DNA from: Symbiodinium natans
Lineage: Eukaryota > Sar > Dinophyceae > Suessiales > Symbiodiniaceae
DNA: 64,000 nucleotides
Direction of reading: 5' to 3'
Assembly: GCA_905221605.1 (NCBI GenBank)
Contig: CAJNDS010002612.1
Coordinates: forward strand, 91,001 to 155,000
The position numbers were made by a program, and so were the translations under genes. How positions within the stretch are numbered: position 1 is the stretch's first letter; every line of letters begins with the position of its first letter. Below the pieces are notes generated by a model. The model ran no database searches. It was not told the origin of the DNA and saw nothing but the letters and a program-made list of their open reading frames with translations. This document shows positions 47,701-59,685 of the stretch, piece after piece.

Positions 47701-49370
47701 CTTGTGCTGTTTAGGGCTTACGGATTGGGACCGTACTGGATCCCGTAGAAGCCTCACCGCCAAACGTTAGCCGCAGAAAGTCCCCTGAACCCTGCTTAAA
47801 CCTGGCTGGTTCTTGAAGGGATTACATAGGGCCCTCATTCCCTCATTCCCTACTAAGAACCAGGGGGTAAACCCTAAACAAAAAGACTGCAACTTCTAGA
47901 ACGGTTCAAAGACCTATCAACCCTAAACCCGAGACCCTCAAAGGTGGGATCCTAAACCCTAAGCCCCAAACCCTAAGCCTTAAAAGGCAGTGCGTGTAGG
48001 ATGCTCTTGAGGATGGTTTCTTGGCTTGGGAACCTCCGGACCGTGTAAAAAGCTCTGCTTGTAGGGTTTAGGGGGTTGTGCAGGGTTCAGGGTTCAGGGT
48101 TCAGGGTTCAGGGTTTAGGGTTCAGGGTTTAGGGTTAAAGTTTATGGTTTAGGGTTTAGGGTTTAGGGTTTAGGGTTTAGGGTTTAGGGTTCAGGGTTTA
48201 GGGTTTAGGGTTTAGGGTTTTGGTTGCCAGGCCTCTTTGCCACAACGCCGGCAGCCAAAGCCGTGGCGGCCGCCGCAAGAGCCGAGGAGCCTCCTCATCA
48301 AGGACATCCAAGAGACTTCCTTAAGTTTGGGGTTGGTTTAAGGGTTTAGGGTTTAGGGTTTAGGATTTACAGACAGGCCCTGTGTCGCCCATCCTAGCCC
48401 TGCGAGTAGAAGCCCTACAAGCCCTGTAAAGGTTTAGGGTTTAGGGTTTAGAGTTCAACGGACCCGAAAATAGCAATAGGGAAATACCCATTGGCTTACT
48501 CGGTGTCAGAGCAGCCTCGTTCCGGTGCTTCACGCGCCGCTCGCCCGCAGCAGGACACGGGTCTTGCCAGATGCAGGTGATAAAGGGTTTAGGGTTTAGA
48601 GTTCAGAAGCTTCGGCTGTAGGATTCAGGGGGCTAAGTACTTAGCATGTAGGACTTTGACAACGCTGAAACGACTTCACTGCCTGCCGCATAGGATGGAA
48701 AGGATAACCATAGGGCTGGTAAGGGTGCTGAACCTCAAGACGAAAGAACAAAATTGTGCCTTTTGGGGCCCCCCTCACACTTTGCCAGTTCCAAAACCCT
48801 CAAACTCTAGGGTGGGCGTAAACCCCCCCCCAAAAAAAAAAAACTCACAAACAATCGTGATCTTGATCTCATGTGAATGACAGCCGTGTCCCTTCAGGAA
48901 GTCGAAGCTGAAACCAACGCTTAGGGTTTAGGGTGTAGAGTTTCTCCCAAGGACGAGGCCTAAACCCTAAACCCTAAAACCCTAAACCCTAAGCCCCCTC
49001 CCACCCCCCTCCCCCACCCACCCCGAAACCCAGGAATGAACAAGGAAGCCCTCTCGATTTTGTGGTAGGGGATGCTGAAAGCCCTGTAAAGATCGAATGG
49101 AAGGCATTCCAAAACGCCCGGCAAATCCGGCTGAATCCCAAACCTTGAACCCTCAAGCACAAGACTCGAAGTCCCAAAACCATAAGATCAACAAAGCGAT
49201 AGGTCCCAAAACGATGAAAACCAACAAACCATAAAACACAAAACCCAAACTCCAGACCCTCACGACCCCAAACCCCAAAGCCTCGAAATCCCCGAGCTCT
49301 CATTTCCAACCCAAAGTCGCCTGCCAACAGGGAGCGCGCGCGGCGGCGCCCCCAGGGCAAAAGCCTCGCC
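44394..49370 (-). CDS. Unknown acidic protein, C-terminal part well supported
   Basis: Exons: 49321-49370 (GEAFALGAPPRALPVG), 47384-47429 (RTLGRGAMARGVWDQ), 46806-46853 (AVAKEEATKESKSEPE), 46569-46619 (VPAPEDGAAAAQDLPVK), 46056-46110 (WCGMDDSVAPQEMIKLPV), 45200-45261 (SYLTADQRGMVDNFFFPDEQ), 44824-44871 (ELDMDKSMPLEDVAIG) and 44394-44489 (WGVMLGVQGCLHMPRVV to a TGA stop). Phases agree; four donors are GC and two GT. The order suggests an Ala/Pro/Glu linker followed by a compact domain. No family recognised. Evidence for the last four exons is strong; the two most 5' exons are less sure because other islands at 48.2 and 48.5 kb could belong here instead. Confidence 0.55.
47805..47863. mobile_element. 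MITE-like element, family C (short)
   Basis: CTGGTTCTTGAAGGGATTAC at the left and CATTCCCTACTAAGAACCAG at the right with GGGCCCTC between; an internally deleted copy is likely. Confidence 0.55.
48500..48590 (-). CDS. Candidate exon, frame unresolved
   Basis: A GC-rich island between TTTAGGG arrays. On the minus strand it reads DPCPAAGERRVKHRNE up to a GC donor (GAG|GC). A second island at about 48224-48315 reads, in one of three open frames, SCGGRHGFGCRRCGKEAWQ, which would look like a zinc-binding knuckle. The two could join in phase 0, but I could not connect them consistently to the exons at 47.4 and 49.3 kb. Confidence 0.3.
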
Positions 49371-49784
49371 CTGGACGAAGAGAAGGTGTAGGGTTTAGGG
49401 TTTAGGGTTTAGGGCTTGGGGTTTAGGGTTTGGGGTTGGGGGTTGGGGGTTGGGGGTTGGGGGTTTGGGGTTTGGGGTTTGGGGTTTGGGGTTTGGGGTT
49501 TGGGGTTTAGGGTTTAGGGACTCCTTTTTTCAGGACTTAACAGCCCATGCTGGTTGAGTTTAGGGTTTAGGTTTTGCGGTTACGGGGTTTAGGGTGTACA
49601 GTAGGGTTTTAGGGTTTGAGGATTTGTGGTTTGGGGTGTTGGGCGTAGAAACTCGAAGGCAGCTTGAAGAAGGTCGCCCTCGACGCATGGATGCTCCGGC
49701 AATTTGGGTTTAGGGTTTAGGGCTTGGGGTTTAGGGTCTGGGGTTTAGGGCTTAGGGCTTAGGGTTTAGGGTTTAGGGTCGGCA

Positions 49785-50281
49785 GCACCTCAGCGAAAAG
49801 CGCCATGATAGCTACTCGGTGCTCAGCTGCTCTCAACAAAACCGGATGCTTGTGAAGGTCGAAGCCTTTTGAGGCTTTGGAGCTACAGGCGGATCTTGTG
49901 CTTGAAATCAAGGATGTCGTCAACATACTTCCAAACCTCAATAACCTTCTCATGCTATCAACCCGAAACACCTTGAGCCCTAAAGCCGAGAAACCTGGTG
50001 CCCTACACACTGAGCCCCAGAAACAGATCACTGCAATGCAGAAGCTTGCCAGTCATGTCTTTGGCTATTCTGCGTTTCAGCCATAGCAGCGGCGCAAGCA
50101 ACCATCGAACCAGTCGACAAACTTCCGATGCAGCACCAGGCGGACAAGCGATTGCTTCAGGATAATTCGCAAGGTTCAGGGTGCAGGGTAGCAATTCTGA
50201 AGGGCCGCGGCAAGCGTTTTCGTCTCTGCCAAGCGAAACATCCCGGAAATCTCGCGCATCACATGAACATGGCTTGGACAT
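49785..50281 (-). CDS. Candidate coding stretch, unidentified
   Basis: This stretch has no telomeric repeats. Minus-strand reading gives FDLHKHPVLLRAAEHRVAIM near 49.8 kb and, from 50281, MSKPCSCDARDFRDVSLG followed by a hydrophobic-basic segment VRWLLAPLLWLKRRIAK. The two ORFs are in different frames, so an intron or frameshift would be needed. The plus strand is also open here (LELQADLVLEIKDVVNILPN), so strand is not certain. Confidence 0.3.
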
Positions 50282-51369
50282 TTTGAAAGAGCTTCCAGTG
50301 CTGGTAGTCAGGATTTGCGTGCATGCAACGGGCCCTGGACCCTAGACTACCCTAAACCCACAGAACCTGAATCCCATGAAGCCGAAAAACGAATCGAATG
50401 TCTGGCCAGATCGCATGGCTTGGGGGCTCCTACAACCCTGAACCTTAGGTTCAGGGTTTAGGCTTTAGGGGTCGTCGGACCCCTATTTACCCCTAAACCC
50501 TAATCCCTAAACCCTAAACCCTAAATCCCCCAAAAGGAACCCTAATTTAGAGAACTACCCAAATACCTTGCCTTGGGCTATATACACCTGTCACCTACAT
50601 CGAACTGCTCACCGCCGTAGAAAAATTAGGGCAGACGTCGACACTTCGAGGTGCTCGTGGAATTCTTCGGCATGTTGTAGGGTTTAGGGTTAGGGTTAGG
50701 GGGCCTGCCGGGTGTAGACTTCAGCCCTGTCAGGGTTTTTGGATTTGTTTAGGCTTGTAGGGCTCCGGGTTTCACGACTTCGAAGGGTTTTGGGCTTCAG
50801 CACTTTCGGGTTTAGGGCTTAAGGACTATAGACCATAGAGTTGCGAGAAAAAATGACTCTCCAAACCAGCCCCATCGACGAGGATAACGCACAGTCACCC
50901 AGATCTCTGGGAGGATTTAGAAAGTAGAACCCCCAGTGTCCTACTACTCAAACTCAAACCCTATTCTTGGGTATTCGACAGGAACGCTTAGTAGAGAACC
51001 TCCACACTACATCCTCCCGAAGGTCTGGGTAAGCGCTGCGGCCCGGTGCGGACCCCCCTGCAGAGAACCTGCCCCTCCTAGAGGCTGTCTTCTGGTGATT
51101 ATTGTAGTGCTATGTACTTGGGCTTGCGGGTTTCAAGGGTACTACTTCAAGGATCAGGGGACTTAGCGAGTGGGGCTATATGTAAGTCAACTAATTGGGG
51201 TACTTCTAACCCTACTTACTAAGTGCCCCGATCCTCCAAGTATAGTCCCCCAAACCCTAAACCCTAAACCCTAAACCCTAAACCCTAAACCCCTCACACC
51301 AAAAACCCTAGGGTCCCCTAACCTGTGGTGTGCAAGGGCTCTCTGTTCTAAAGGGGGTCGCATCTACAG

Positions 51370-51970
51370 GCCAAACATCGCTACAAGCGCTACGGCACGG
51401 TTTCGGCGGACTCCTCAAGGCTTGCGCTGTAGATCTTGTGCTTCAGACACCTTGCTTGGAGATTCATGGTACTTAGAATCCAAGTATACCTACACTAATA
51501 ACTTACTTATAAACCCCTTAACCCTAACATGGTTATAATTAGTTACAAGTGCACTTGTACTTGGGTTGTTATGTACCATGAACCTCCAAGTACAAGGTTG
51601 GGTAAGGGACTCATACAGTCAAGGGAAAGGTAGAAGAACGGCTTAAAGAGGGACCAGTTCTAACGACTGCACGGGGTCCGGACCTCTGGCCGAGGGCTTC
51701 TAGTAGTCGAGGGCCAAACCCGAAATAAGTCCGAACTAAGACCCTAAGCCCCCAAAACGCTGGAGCCCTAACAGCCCCGAAGCACTCAAGCCTTAAACCC
51801 CTAAACCCCAAGCCCCCCGAACCCCGTAAGCCCCTTTGAGGGAAACAACCCCTAAACCCTCAACCCACAAGCTCATAAGGCTTGCTGAGGGAAACACAAA
51901 AAGTGATCCAAGTGCCCAGGGGCCAGTTCGCTACAGCCGGATGCAGCATCCGATCGAGCGCTGCGCCTCG
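51370..51970 (-). CDS. Candidate terminal exons of an unidentified gene
   Basis: An island at about 51905-51972 reads, after a GAG|GC acceptor, AALDRMLHPAVANWPLG. Another at 51370-51450 reads either HKIYSASLEESAETVP with a TAG stop or, in the phase that fits the first island, QDLQRKP with a TGA stop. Both lie between a CCCTAAA block (51245-51290) and a MITE copy at 51450-51597. No family can be named. Confidence 0.25.
51450..51597. mobile_element. MITE-like element, family B (no telomeric array)
   Basis: Terminal inverted repeats built on CTTGGAGGTTCATGGTACTT (left copy CTTGGAGATTCATGGTACTT) with further inverted similarity inside (CCAAGTATA / TACTTGGG). The middle has TTATAAACCCCTTAACCC, shared with the family B copies at 59 and 63 kb. 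Confidence 0.8.
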
Positions 51971-52245
51971 AACATAGGAGGGGCTCAGGGTTCAGGGTTT
52001 TAGGGGGTTTTAGGATTTGGGGTTTAGGGTTTAGGGTTCATGGTGTGTAGGGTTTAGGGTTTCGGAATTAGGGTTTCTGGAAACTACCACTACGGTGTCA
52101 GGGCTCTGGTAAGCCTCTAAAACAAAACCCACAGCAAAGCCCAAGCTAAGCCCTGAACCCCGCACCCTGAACCCTAGACCCTGAACCCTGAACCCTGAAC
52201 CCTGAACCATGAACCCCAAATCCAAGAATCTTGGGGCCAATCACC

Positions 52246-55200
52246 TCACGATCCTGACCGCGCCGAGCGACGGTCCCCGCGCCCCAGCGCGGCGCGCACG
52301 TCCGAGGCAGATGTGTCTGGCAGCTCCGGGGCAACCTTGGGTTTGGCGCGAAGTAGGGTTTAGGGTTTAGGGTTTAGGGTTTAGGGTTTAGGGTTTAGGG
52401 TTTAGGGTTTAGGGTTTAGGGTTTAGGGTTTAGGGTTTAGGGTTTAGGGTTAGGGTTTAGGGCTTAGGGTGTAGGGTTTAGGGTTTTGGGTTTCGGGGTT
52501 TGGGTTTTGGGTTTTGGGTTTTGGCCCGAACTAAGGTTTATGTTGGGTTTAGGGTTTCGGTTTTCAGGGCTTTGGCTTAGAGGGCTTAAGGGCTCATAGA
52601 GTCTAGGGCCGTTCGAATTTGAGAACTGGTTGAGCTTGTCGGACTTGCTTAAGGCCTGGAGTCTTGACATTGATTGTCAGACATGCAAGATCAGGATTCA
52701 GACTGGGCAAGAAGTAAATGTGTGTATTGCCTCTTTCGGTCTGACACCCTGCACTAGACCCAGGGCAGAAAAACAACACACCAAGCCGGCCCAAGCTGCA
52801 AAAAAATGGGGCTTGTCCCACACTCCCCAATCTCGAGCGCCTCGGATGACCGCCTCGGTGTAGCCAGGCCTGCCGATCGTGATGTACCGGTGAGTCTCGG
52901 AAGCATACCTCCACTTCTCATACCTGGGCGTGTGTCGCCCATGTGGGCCTTGTAGGCATGGGTGAACTCTTAGGACAATGCCTCTTTCACTTTGCTTTAC
53001 TTCTTTCACTTCTTTCGTGAACGAAAATGGAGTGGCACGTAAGCGAAGCATCAGCATACATGTGGGGTTGACCTAAAATACTTAGTGCAATTTTCTTCGT
53101 ACTTGAAGCATGTGACGCGTGTTTGCTCCGGAGAGATCAATTTTGAGGTGGCAACCCCGGTCGCGGGTAGCTGTCCTTGCTCGTTGCCACTCGTCGTCGT
53201 GCGCATAAAGACCACTTTCCGCTATGCTTTTCAGCATGCCCGGCGGTGCTTTTCATCACCACACCCGTGCCGGCGTGAACTCCGCAACCAAGATGTGGAC
53301 ATTCTTGCACTCGCAAACAACACATACTAATGAAAGGTGCGGAGAGAATCCAAAAACAAATGCGGTAACAGGAGTCCGCCTGAGAGATGCTGAAACCGGA
53401 CAGTGAAGAAGTCGAAGTTCCCATCTGGCTGCAAGCTTAGTAGGGAATTTTCGGATGCTTCACTGTCCATTTGCACCACTCTGCGCAGCATCTCTGAGGC
53501 AGACTCCCGTTGCCCTCTTCAAAACACGTACTCCGTACTCCTGCTGCTCCTCGTCGGTTTCGAGGAGGTGTTGGGGATGGCAATTCTTCCTTCAATCGCG
53601 ATCCTTATATTAAGCTGACCTCATTAAACGCTGTGACCGTGGACCGTGCCAAGCTGCCCGGATGAAGTGGAATGATGACGTGACGTTTCTCGTGTTACCG
53701 AGTGCTCATTAGAAGAAAACCAAACCGGCGGAAGAGATATTATCACAACCTCCTCGTACACGCACAAGTCATTCTCCAATTGCATTTGAATGAAGTTCCA
53801 GCTGGTTACGTCATTTTGTTTCATTCGCGTGTCGCTCGCAATGTTCGCCACGCTCAGTATACCGTTAACACGGTGAACAAACTGAACGAGTGAAACAAAG
53901 ACAATGGGCTTGCAATCCAAGAGCACCCATACCTTCCTCAATGTTTTGCGTTCGCTTCGTCTTTGCATGCCCCGTTCCGTTGTTACGAAGCCATTTACCT
54001 GAAAATAAAGTAAAGTAAATGCAGCGGGCTTTGGTCTTTCTAGAGTTTTGGGGCTTTGCTCGTGTTTTGTCCTCAGCCTTTACCTTTGAAGGCACAGGAT
54101 TCAGGGGCTTGGAAAACAAACGAGTGCCGCACCTGGCAACGTCGTCTGCCCCGTTTAAGTGGAAGTGCACGAAGGTGAGGTGCTGCCATCGACCATCCTG
54201 CGCGTTGCTCTCAGATCCTAAGCCTCGCAGACCCTAAGACCCCTAAAAACCCCAAACCCCTTAGCCTGCAAGACCCGAAGACAAAAAAACTCCTCAACCC
54301 CGAATAAGTCTGTAAGACTCTAAGTGTCTAAGACCCTGAACCGTAAATCAAAGACTCTCAGACCCTAAGCTCCTAAGTCTCAAAGTCCCTAAGACCCTAC
54401 CTGATTGAAGGTTCAAGACCCCAACATCCCGAAAGCACTAAACCCCCAGAAAAGCCCGAACGCCCGAAAGCCCTAAACCCTAAACCCTAAACCCTCAACC
54501 CTAAGCCCCAAACCCTGAACCCTAAACCCTAAACCCTTCGGGTTCTCGGAATAAAGGCTTCAAGGTCCTGAGCCCCTAAACCTGAAATCCCTAAGGCCCT
54601 ACGCCCTAAGCAACCTGCAACCCCCAAACCCATGTCCTGCTGCAGCTCTCGCAAGGCTTCTGCTGCCTAGAAGGGTCCGCAAGGGCTTTGGGGTTTAGGG
54701 TTTAGGGTTTAGGGTTTAGGGTTTAGGGTTTAGGGTTTAGGGTTTAGGGTTTAGGGTTTAGGGTTTAGTTGTAGGGATTAGGGTGGTGCACGGCAACCAT
54801 GGGTCTGCAGGTAAAGCACTTAAGGGGAAGGAAGGCAAACTCATGAACATCTTAGGCGGGCGAGAAGCCAGATTGCAGGCACTGGCCCTAAGCCCTAAAC
54901 TCTAAGCCCTAAACCCTAAGCCCTAAGCCCTAAACCTTAAACCCTGAACCCTAGACCCTAAACCCTAAACCCTAAACCCTAAACCCTAAACCCCTAAACC
55001 CTAAACCCTAAACCCTAAACCCTGCAGGCTTAGGGCCTCCAAGTTGTTGAGGGCCATCCAGGGGACCTTGGCCGTCGCAAGCCGTATGAGTCGAGCGCGG
55101 TCCACCCAGCGTATCGGCTTGACATCTTCTTTCCGCCTCTCGTGGGGTGGAAGGGTTTGGAGTTTATAGGGGTTTCTGGGGGTTTCTAGGGGGTTTCTAG

Positions 55201-56066
55201 GGGTTTCTAGGGGTTTCTAGGGGTTTCTACGGGTTTCTAGGGGCTTCTAGGGGTTTATAGGGGTTTATAGGGATTTGTAGAGGTGTAGGGTTTAAGGAAG
55301 AGCTTAGGATTTAGGGTTTCAGGGTTTAGGGGTATAGGGTTGGAGGGTTTGGGGGATTTAGGGGGTTTAGGGTTTTGGGGCTGCAGGGTTTGTTTAGGAC
55401 TTTCGGGTGTAGGATTTAGGGATTTTGGTGGCAAGGTTGAGGATTCTTTGAGAGTGAACAGAACAAGCTCAAACACTAACTTCTACGAACCGGTCACAAG
55501 CGAACCCCGAAACCCTAAACCCTAAACCGAAACCCGAAACCCTAAACCCCAAACCCCAAACCCCAAACCTCAAACCCCAAACCCCAAACCCCAAACCCTA
55601 AAACCTGAACCCTGAACAGCCCTTCAGCCAGATTGCACGGGCCTAGACCTAAACCCAAACCCCCAAAAGTCCTTTCCTCTGAAATTTGCGCTGGATGGAC
55701 CTGTCCTTACTTCACCAAAAGGTGGGAAGAAAGTAGGGCCTGGGGATCATGGGGTTTAGGGTTCAGGGTTCAGGGTTTAGGGTTTAGGGTTAGGGTTTAG
55801 GGTTTAGGGTTTAGGGTTTAGGGTTTAGGGTTTAGGGTTTAGGGTTTAGGGTTTAGGGTGCTTGCACCTATACGACCAGGACCTGGGTTGAGGGAAATGG
55901 GCCGCCTCCGAGGATGGGTCTAGAGGTTAAGCTTTCTTTTGGTTTTGCCAAATACGGACACGCACAGAGTTTACAGCTCAAAAATTTGGCAATAAAAAAC
56001 CCCAAAACACTAAACCCAAAACCGTAAACCCAAAAACCCTAAACCCTAAACCGTAAAGCCTAAACC

Positions 56067-56105
<39 letters not shown>

Positions 56106-56883
56106 ACCCTAAACCCTAAACCCTAAACCCTAAACCCTACCATTCCCTAAGTGCGGAGCAAGTGTCTGGGTTCAGGGCCAGGAGCCCCAAGCACTCAGAG
56201 AAAGGCGGCGTATTCGGCGGACATAGGTCCCCGCCACCCAGAAGAGCACTTCGGGCGCGCACGAACCTTTGAATGCTCTGCAAGCTTAAGGGGTTTAGGG
56301 TTTAGGGTTTAAGGTTTAGGGTTTAGGGTTTAGGGTTTAGGGTTTAGGGTTTAGGGTTTGGGGTTTGGGGTTTGGGGTTTAGGGTTTAGGGTTTGCTGTA
56401 GTATGGCGTACAAGCTGTAAATGTGACGGTTTTCAGTAGAGCCTTGAAGGCGTCGAGCAAGGCGAAGGGCGGCCATGGAGCGATGGTGGAGGGCCACCCT
56501 AACACCTTTCTTCCACCCCACGCCGTCTCAGGCGGCAAAACCACCCAAACCTATTCCTTTTAGGGTTTAGGCCTAAACTCAAGCCAACCGCCCACTTCCA
56601 AAAACTCCTTCCGTTCCAGGCGTCTGGTGTCAGGGGGTTCCGGGAAAGGGCAGGCGGATGCCACGCATTTTTGAGCACCCTGGTCCTGGGCACGCTGCGG
56701 CGAGAGGTCCAGCTCCTCCTGGCCTGCCGAAGTAGAACCCTGGACTCTGGAGTAGCGTCCCATTGGGGTACCCCCAGCGCCATCCAGGATGAGGGTTTGG
56801 GGTTTAGGGTTTAGGGACATCGTGGGTGCTACCGCCTCCGAGCTGCAGGAGGCGGGCAAGCGACCTGGGTCGACTTTCGCCAT
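52246..56883 (-). CDS. Unknown 261-aa protein with C-terminal membrane segment, complete nine-exon model
   Basis: Exons: 56847-56883 (start, MAKVDPGRLPAS), 56579-56723, 56155-56266 (DLCPPNTPPFSECLGLLALN), 55672-55700, 55037-55136 (KPIRWVDRARLIRLATAKVP), 54637-54666 (AAEALRELQQ), 54133-54197 (GRWQHLTFVHFHLNGADDVA), 52746-52923 (YEKWRYASETHRYITIGRPG, then HFFAAWAGLVCCFSALGLV) and 52246-52335 (VAPELPDTSASDVRAALG to a TGA stop). All phases match and the sum is 786 nt, exactly 262 codons, which is strong support for the model. Donors: three GC, three GT, two GA. One hydrophobic helix near the C terminus could anchor it in a membrane, and the basic N-terminal half suggests a soluble face. The family is not recognised; an accessory subunit of an organelle membrane complex is possible but unproven. 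Confidence 0.65.
52924..54132 (-). other. Long intron without telomeric arrays
   Basis: In the nine-exon model this is the 1.2-kb intron between exons 54133-54197 and 52746-52923 (GT donor, AG acceptor). It has several short ORFs on both strands, none convincing, and no TTTAGGG array, unlike most introns here. Confidence 0.5.
55145..55265 (+). repeat. TTTCTAGGGG decamer block
   Basis: About ten copies of a 10-mer, TTTCTAGGGG with small changes, beside exon 55037-55136. The unit is no longer telomeric but is probably derived from it. Confidence 0.85.
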
Positions 56884-57481
56884 AGAGGTCGAAGGGCTTA
56901 AGCGCCGCCCCCCCTCTGTAGGGGGGCGGCCTAGGCCCTGAGTTTAGGGTTTAGGGCAACTTACGGGACCCTAAGGGCACCCTAAGGGTGCTTAGGGGCA
57001 CGTAGGGGTACATTTACGGCTTCTAGGTTTCGGCTTAAGCGTGCGAGGGTGGTTCGTCATCCAAGAAGCCGGGGTTCTAGGGTTTCAGGCGGAGAAGGGG
57101 CTCGTCATCCCACCGTTGAGGGATAGAGAAGGAGGCAAAAAAACCTACTGCCCTGCATACCTCCAACCTTTGTATACACATATACATATACACATATAGA
57201 CAAAAAATGTGTACTGTGTACATATTTTAGATACATATTCAATAAAGCTCCTATAGAACGTCAAGAGTCCCTCATACGGCTCTTTTAAGGCTGCTTCAGC
57301 TCTTGAGGTTTTTGTTACCCTCCCCCCAGCCTGTCCCCAAACAAGTACCATTGAGAACTTAAGACGTAAAGTAGTAGAGAATACTCGGGGGCCCCGAGGT
57401 TCGGAGAACTCGATGAGGTTTAGGGTTCAATGGACCCCGACAATCCAAAAATGAAACGCGATCCCCTATGACCTCCCAAAC

Positions 57482-59057
57482 CTGAGAACCTCCCATGCCA
57501 GACGGCATGTCGCAGTGCGCCTTGGTCACCTCGGTTTTGGCAATGGGCCATTTGTGTGGAGGGTTCAAGGGTTTAGGGTTTAGGGTTTAGGGTTTAGGGT
57601 TTAGGGTTTAGTTGGGGTTTTCTTACTGGAAACCTAACAGCCCAAAAAAAAGGCAGGGAATAAGGCACTGCCAGGCCCCTAGAAGCAGAAACGCCACACC
57701 GTGAAACCCTGCACCCTTAGCCCCAACCTTGTTTTTTGGGAACCTACATAACCCAGAACGAAGCCAAACCCTAAACCCTAAACCCTAAACCCCAAAAGGG
57801 TCATACCACATCAACTCGGGGGCACAGGGCAGCAAGAGCCCCGCATGGTGAGAACTGCGACGCTGCAGCCATCCTCTCCAACAAAAATGCCCGGCACATG
57901 TTGGGACTTAGGCTTTAGGGCCTTAGGGTTCTAGGGGTTTAGGGTTTCAGGGCTTTAGGGTTTCGGGTTGAGGGTTTTTGGGGTTTGGGGTTTCAGGGTT
58001 TTAGGGTTTTAGGGCTTGGAGCTTGGGATTTAGTGCTTTAGGGAAGTCTCCTGCATGTGGCCATACGGCCATACGCACATACACAACATGAGTGAACCGT
58101 AAACACCGGAAGCCGACCCTCATAGAGATGCCCCTGTACGATGGTTACGGAGCAATTGCCGGTCTTGCGCAGATCTTATCACTCTTGTTGCTATTAATAC
58201 GGTTCTTACTGTTAGCACCATGATTACGACGACGATTTTACGTTTACTACTATAATTTCTGATAATTCCTGCTAGTCCAATTGCGACTGTTGTTAGAATA
58301 CTCTAAGGTCATCTTCACTATGATTACCACTATCCTCCAAGCGCCGTAGCACAGGCTCAAACTTCTCGTGCAACTCATTGTTGTCCCACGCCATGAGGTG
58401 TCGCTACCGCACCGTGGGCAGTGAGCTGACAGGAATGCAGAACATGCACACACACACAGCAGCTCAAGAATGAGTCAGGGACAGGGCGCCGTGCTAAATG
58501 CTACACCCTAAGCCTATGAAAAGACAGCACATCTTGGTCAGGATATCTACTGCATGTAGCTGCACCGAGCAGTTGAGTTGAGACTGACACTCCAGCTCCT
58601 CTGCAGATCAGGAACTTGCGCCTAGGGCGAAAATAAGGGACCCCGAATTTTACCTCCAATAGTAGGATGCCCTTAGAATGAGGACCCCAATAAGGTACCC
58701 CGAATTTCGGAAACCCCCGTAGTCTTTTCGAACAAAGTAGCCCCTGAAAGGGCCCTTTGTTCTTCTCGCGCATTCAACAACACGGCTTCGATCTAGGACG
58801 CGCCACCCAACGGATCCATAATCTGGAGAACTGTTCAGGTAGAAAGTCTATTCTGGGGAGCTTATTCTACTCTTAACCATAAGCAAAACATCGCAAGATT
58901 TGCAAGTTCAAAAACGTCTAAAGGTGAAAACTACCGCAACATTCGTGTTGGATGGGTGCAAGTTAAGGACCCGCCCTAAACCCTAAACCCTAAACCCTAA
59001 ACCCGAATCTCTAAAGCCACAAGCCTGGGTTGTTTTAAAGCTGCGCTGGGCACTCAT
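57482..59057 (-). CDS. Start of a small unknown gene, three exons (3' end missing)
   Basis: Exons: 59025-59057 (start, MSAQRSFKTTQ), 57840-57873 (DGCSVAVLTMR) and 57482-57529 (DQGALRHAVWHGRFS). Joins are GC-AG and GC-AG in matching phase, and the last exon ends at a GT donor. The continuation should lie between 56883 and 57482 but was not found. Read alone in another frame, the 57.5-kb exon gives AHCDMPSG, which mimics a nickel superoxide dismutase hook; phase argues against that reading. Confidence 0.4.
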
Positions 59058-59274
59058 ACCGTCGGTCCGTCGGTAGCTGCAGCAGGGACCACCGAGGTAT
59101 CGAGGGGTTGTGAAAGTTTAGGGTTTAGGGTTTAGGGTTTAGGGTTTGGGGTTTGGGGTTTGGGGTTTAGGGTTTAGGGTTTAGGGTTTAGGGTTTAGGG
59201 TTTAGGGGCCTGTGGAGCATAAGCCAGGGCCATACATGGCTCGGAGGAGGGCGTTTTGCTAAGAAGAGGAGAAC

Positions 59275-59546
59275 TTACTTGGAGGTTCATGGTACTTAAT
59301 ACCCAAGTATAACCAGGGTTTAGGGTTTAGGGTTTAGGGTTTAGGGTTTAGGGTTTAGGGTTTAGGGTTTAGGGTTTAGGGTTTAGGGTTTAGGGTTTAG
59401 GGTTTAGGGTTTAGGGTTTAGGGTTTAGGGTACTTATAACCCAGTCAACCCACTGATAAGCCCCTTAAGTTCCCTAATATGGGTAAAAGTACAGCTATAA
59501 GCACGGGCTATATTTGGTTAATAAGTACCATGAACCTCCAAGCTTA
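59275..59546. mobile_element. MITE-like element, family B, containing a TTTAGGG array
   Basis: Left end CTTGGAGGTTCATGGTACTT, right end its inverse. A TTTAGGG array of about 115 bp (59316-59430) interrupts the element just inside the left terminal repeat. Confidence 0.85.
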
Positions 59547-59685
59547 GGTTTCGGGTTGGGGATACATAGGTTGAGGGTTGGGGGCGGCTTCCGGGAATTT
59601 CGGGCTTAGGGGTTTTGGGTGATTAGGGTTCGAGAGGCTGAGGGGCTTGGAGGGCTGGGGCTTTCAGGGACGTATGGTTTCGGGA

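Noticed and set aside
56810-56900. Plus-strand exon reading DIVGATASELQEAGKRPGS
   Set aside because: It is protein-like, but the minus strand has a start codon here that joins in phase to eight further exons, giving an exact 262-codon frame.
57145-57351. ORF with LLTFYRSFIEYVSKIC
   Set aside because: AT-rich with TATACA simple repeats at one end, and no compatible splice neighbours.
57482-57546. Nickel superoxide dismutase-like hook (AHCDMPSG) on the minus strand
   Set aside because: It needs a reading phase that does not fit the upstream exon; the matching phase gives DQGALRHAVWHG. A nickel-ligand cysteine would also be replaced by serine, and no downstream NiSOD sequence was found.
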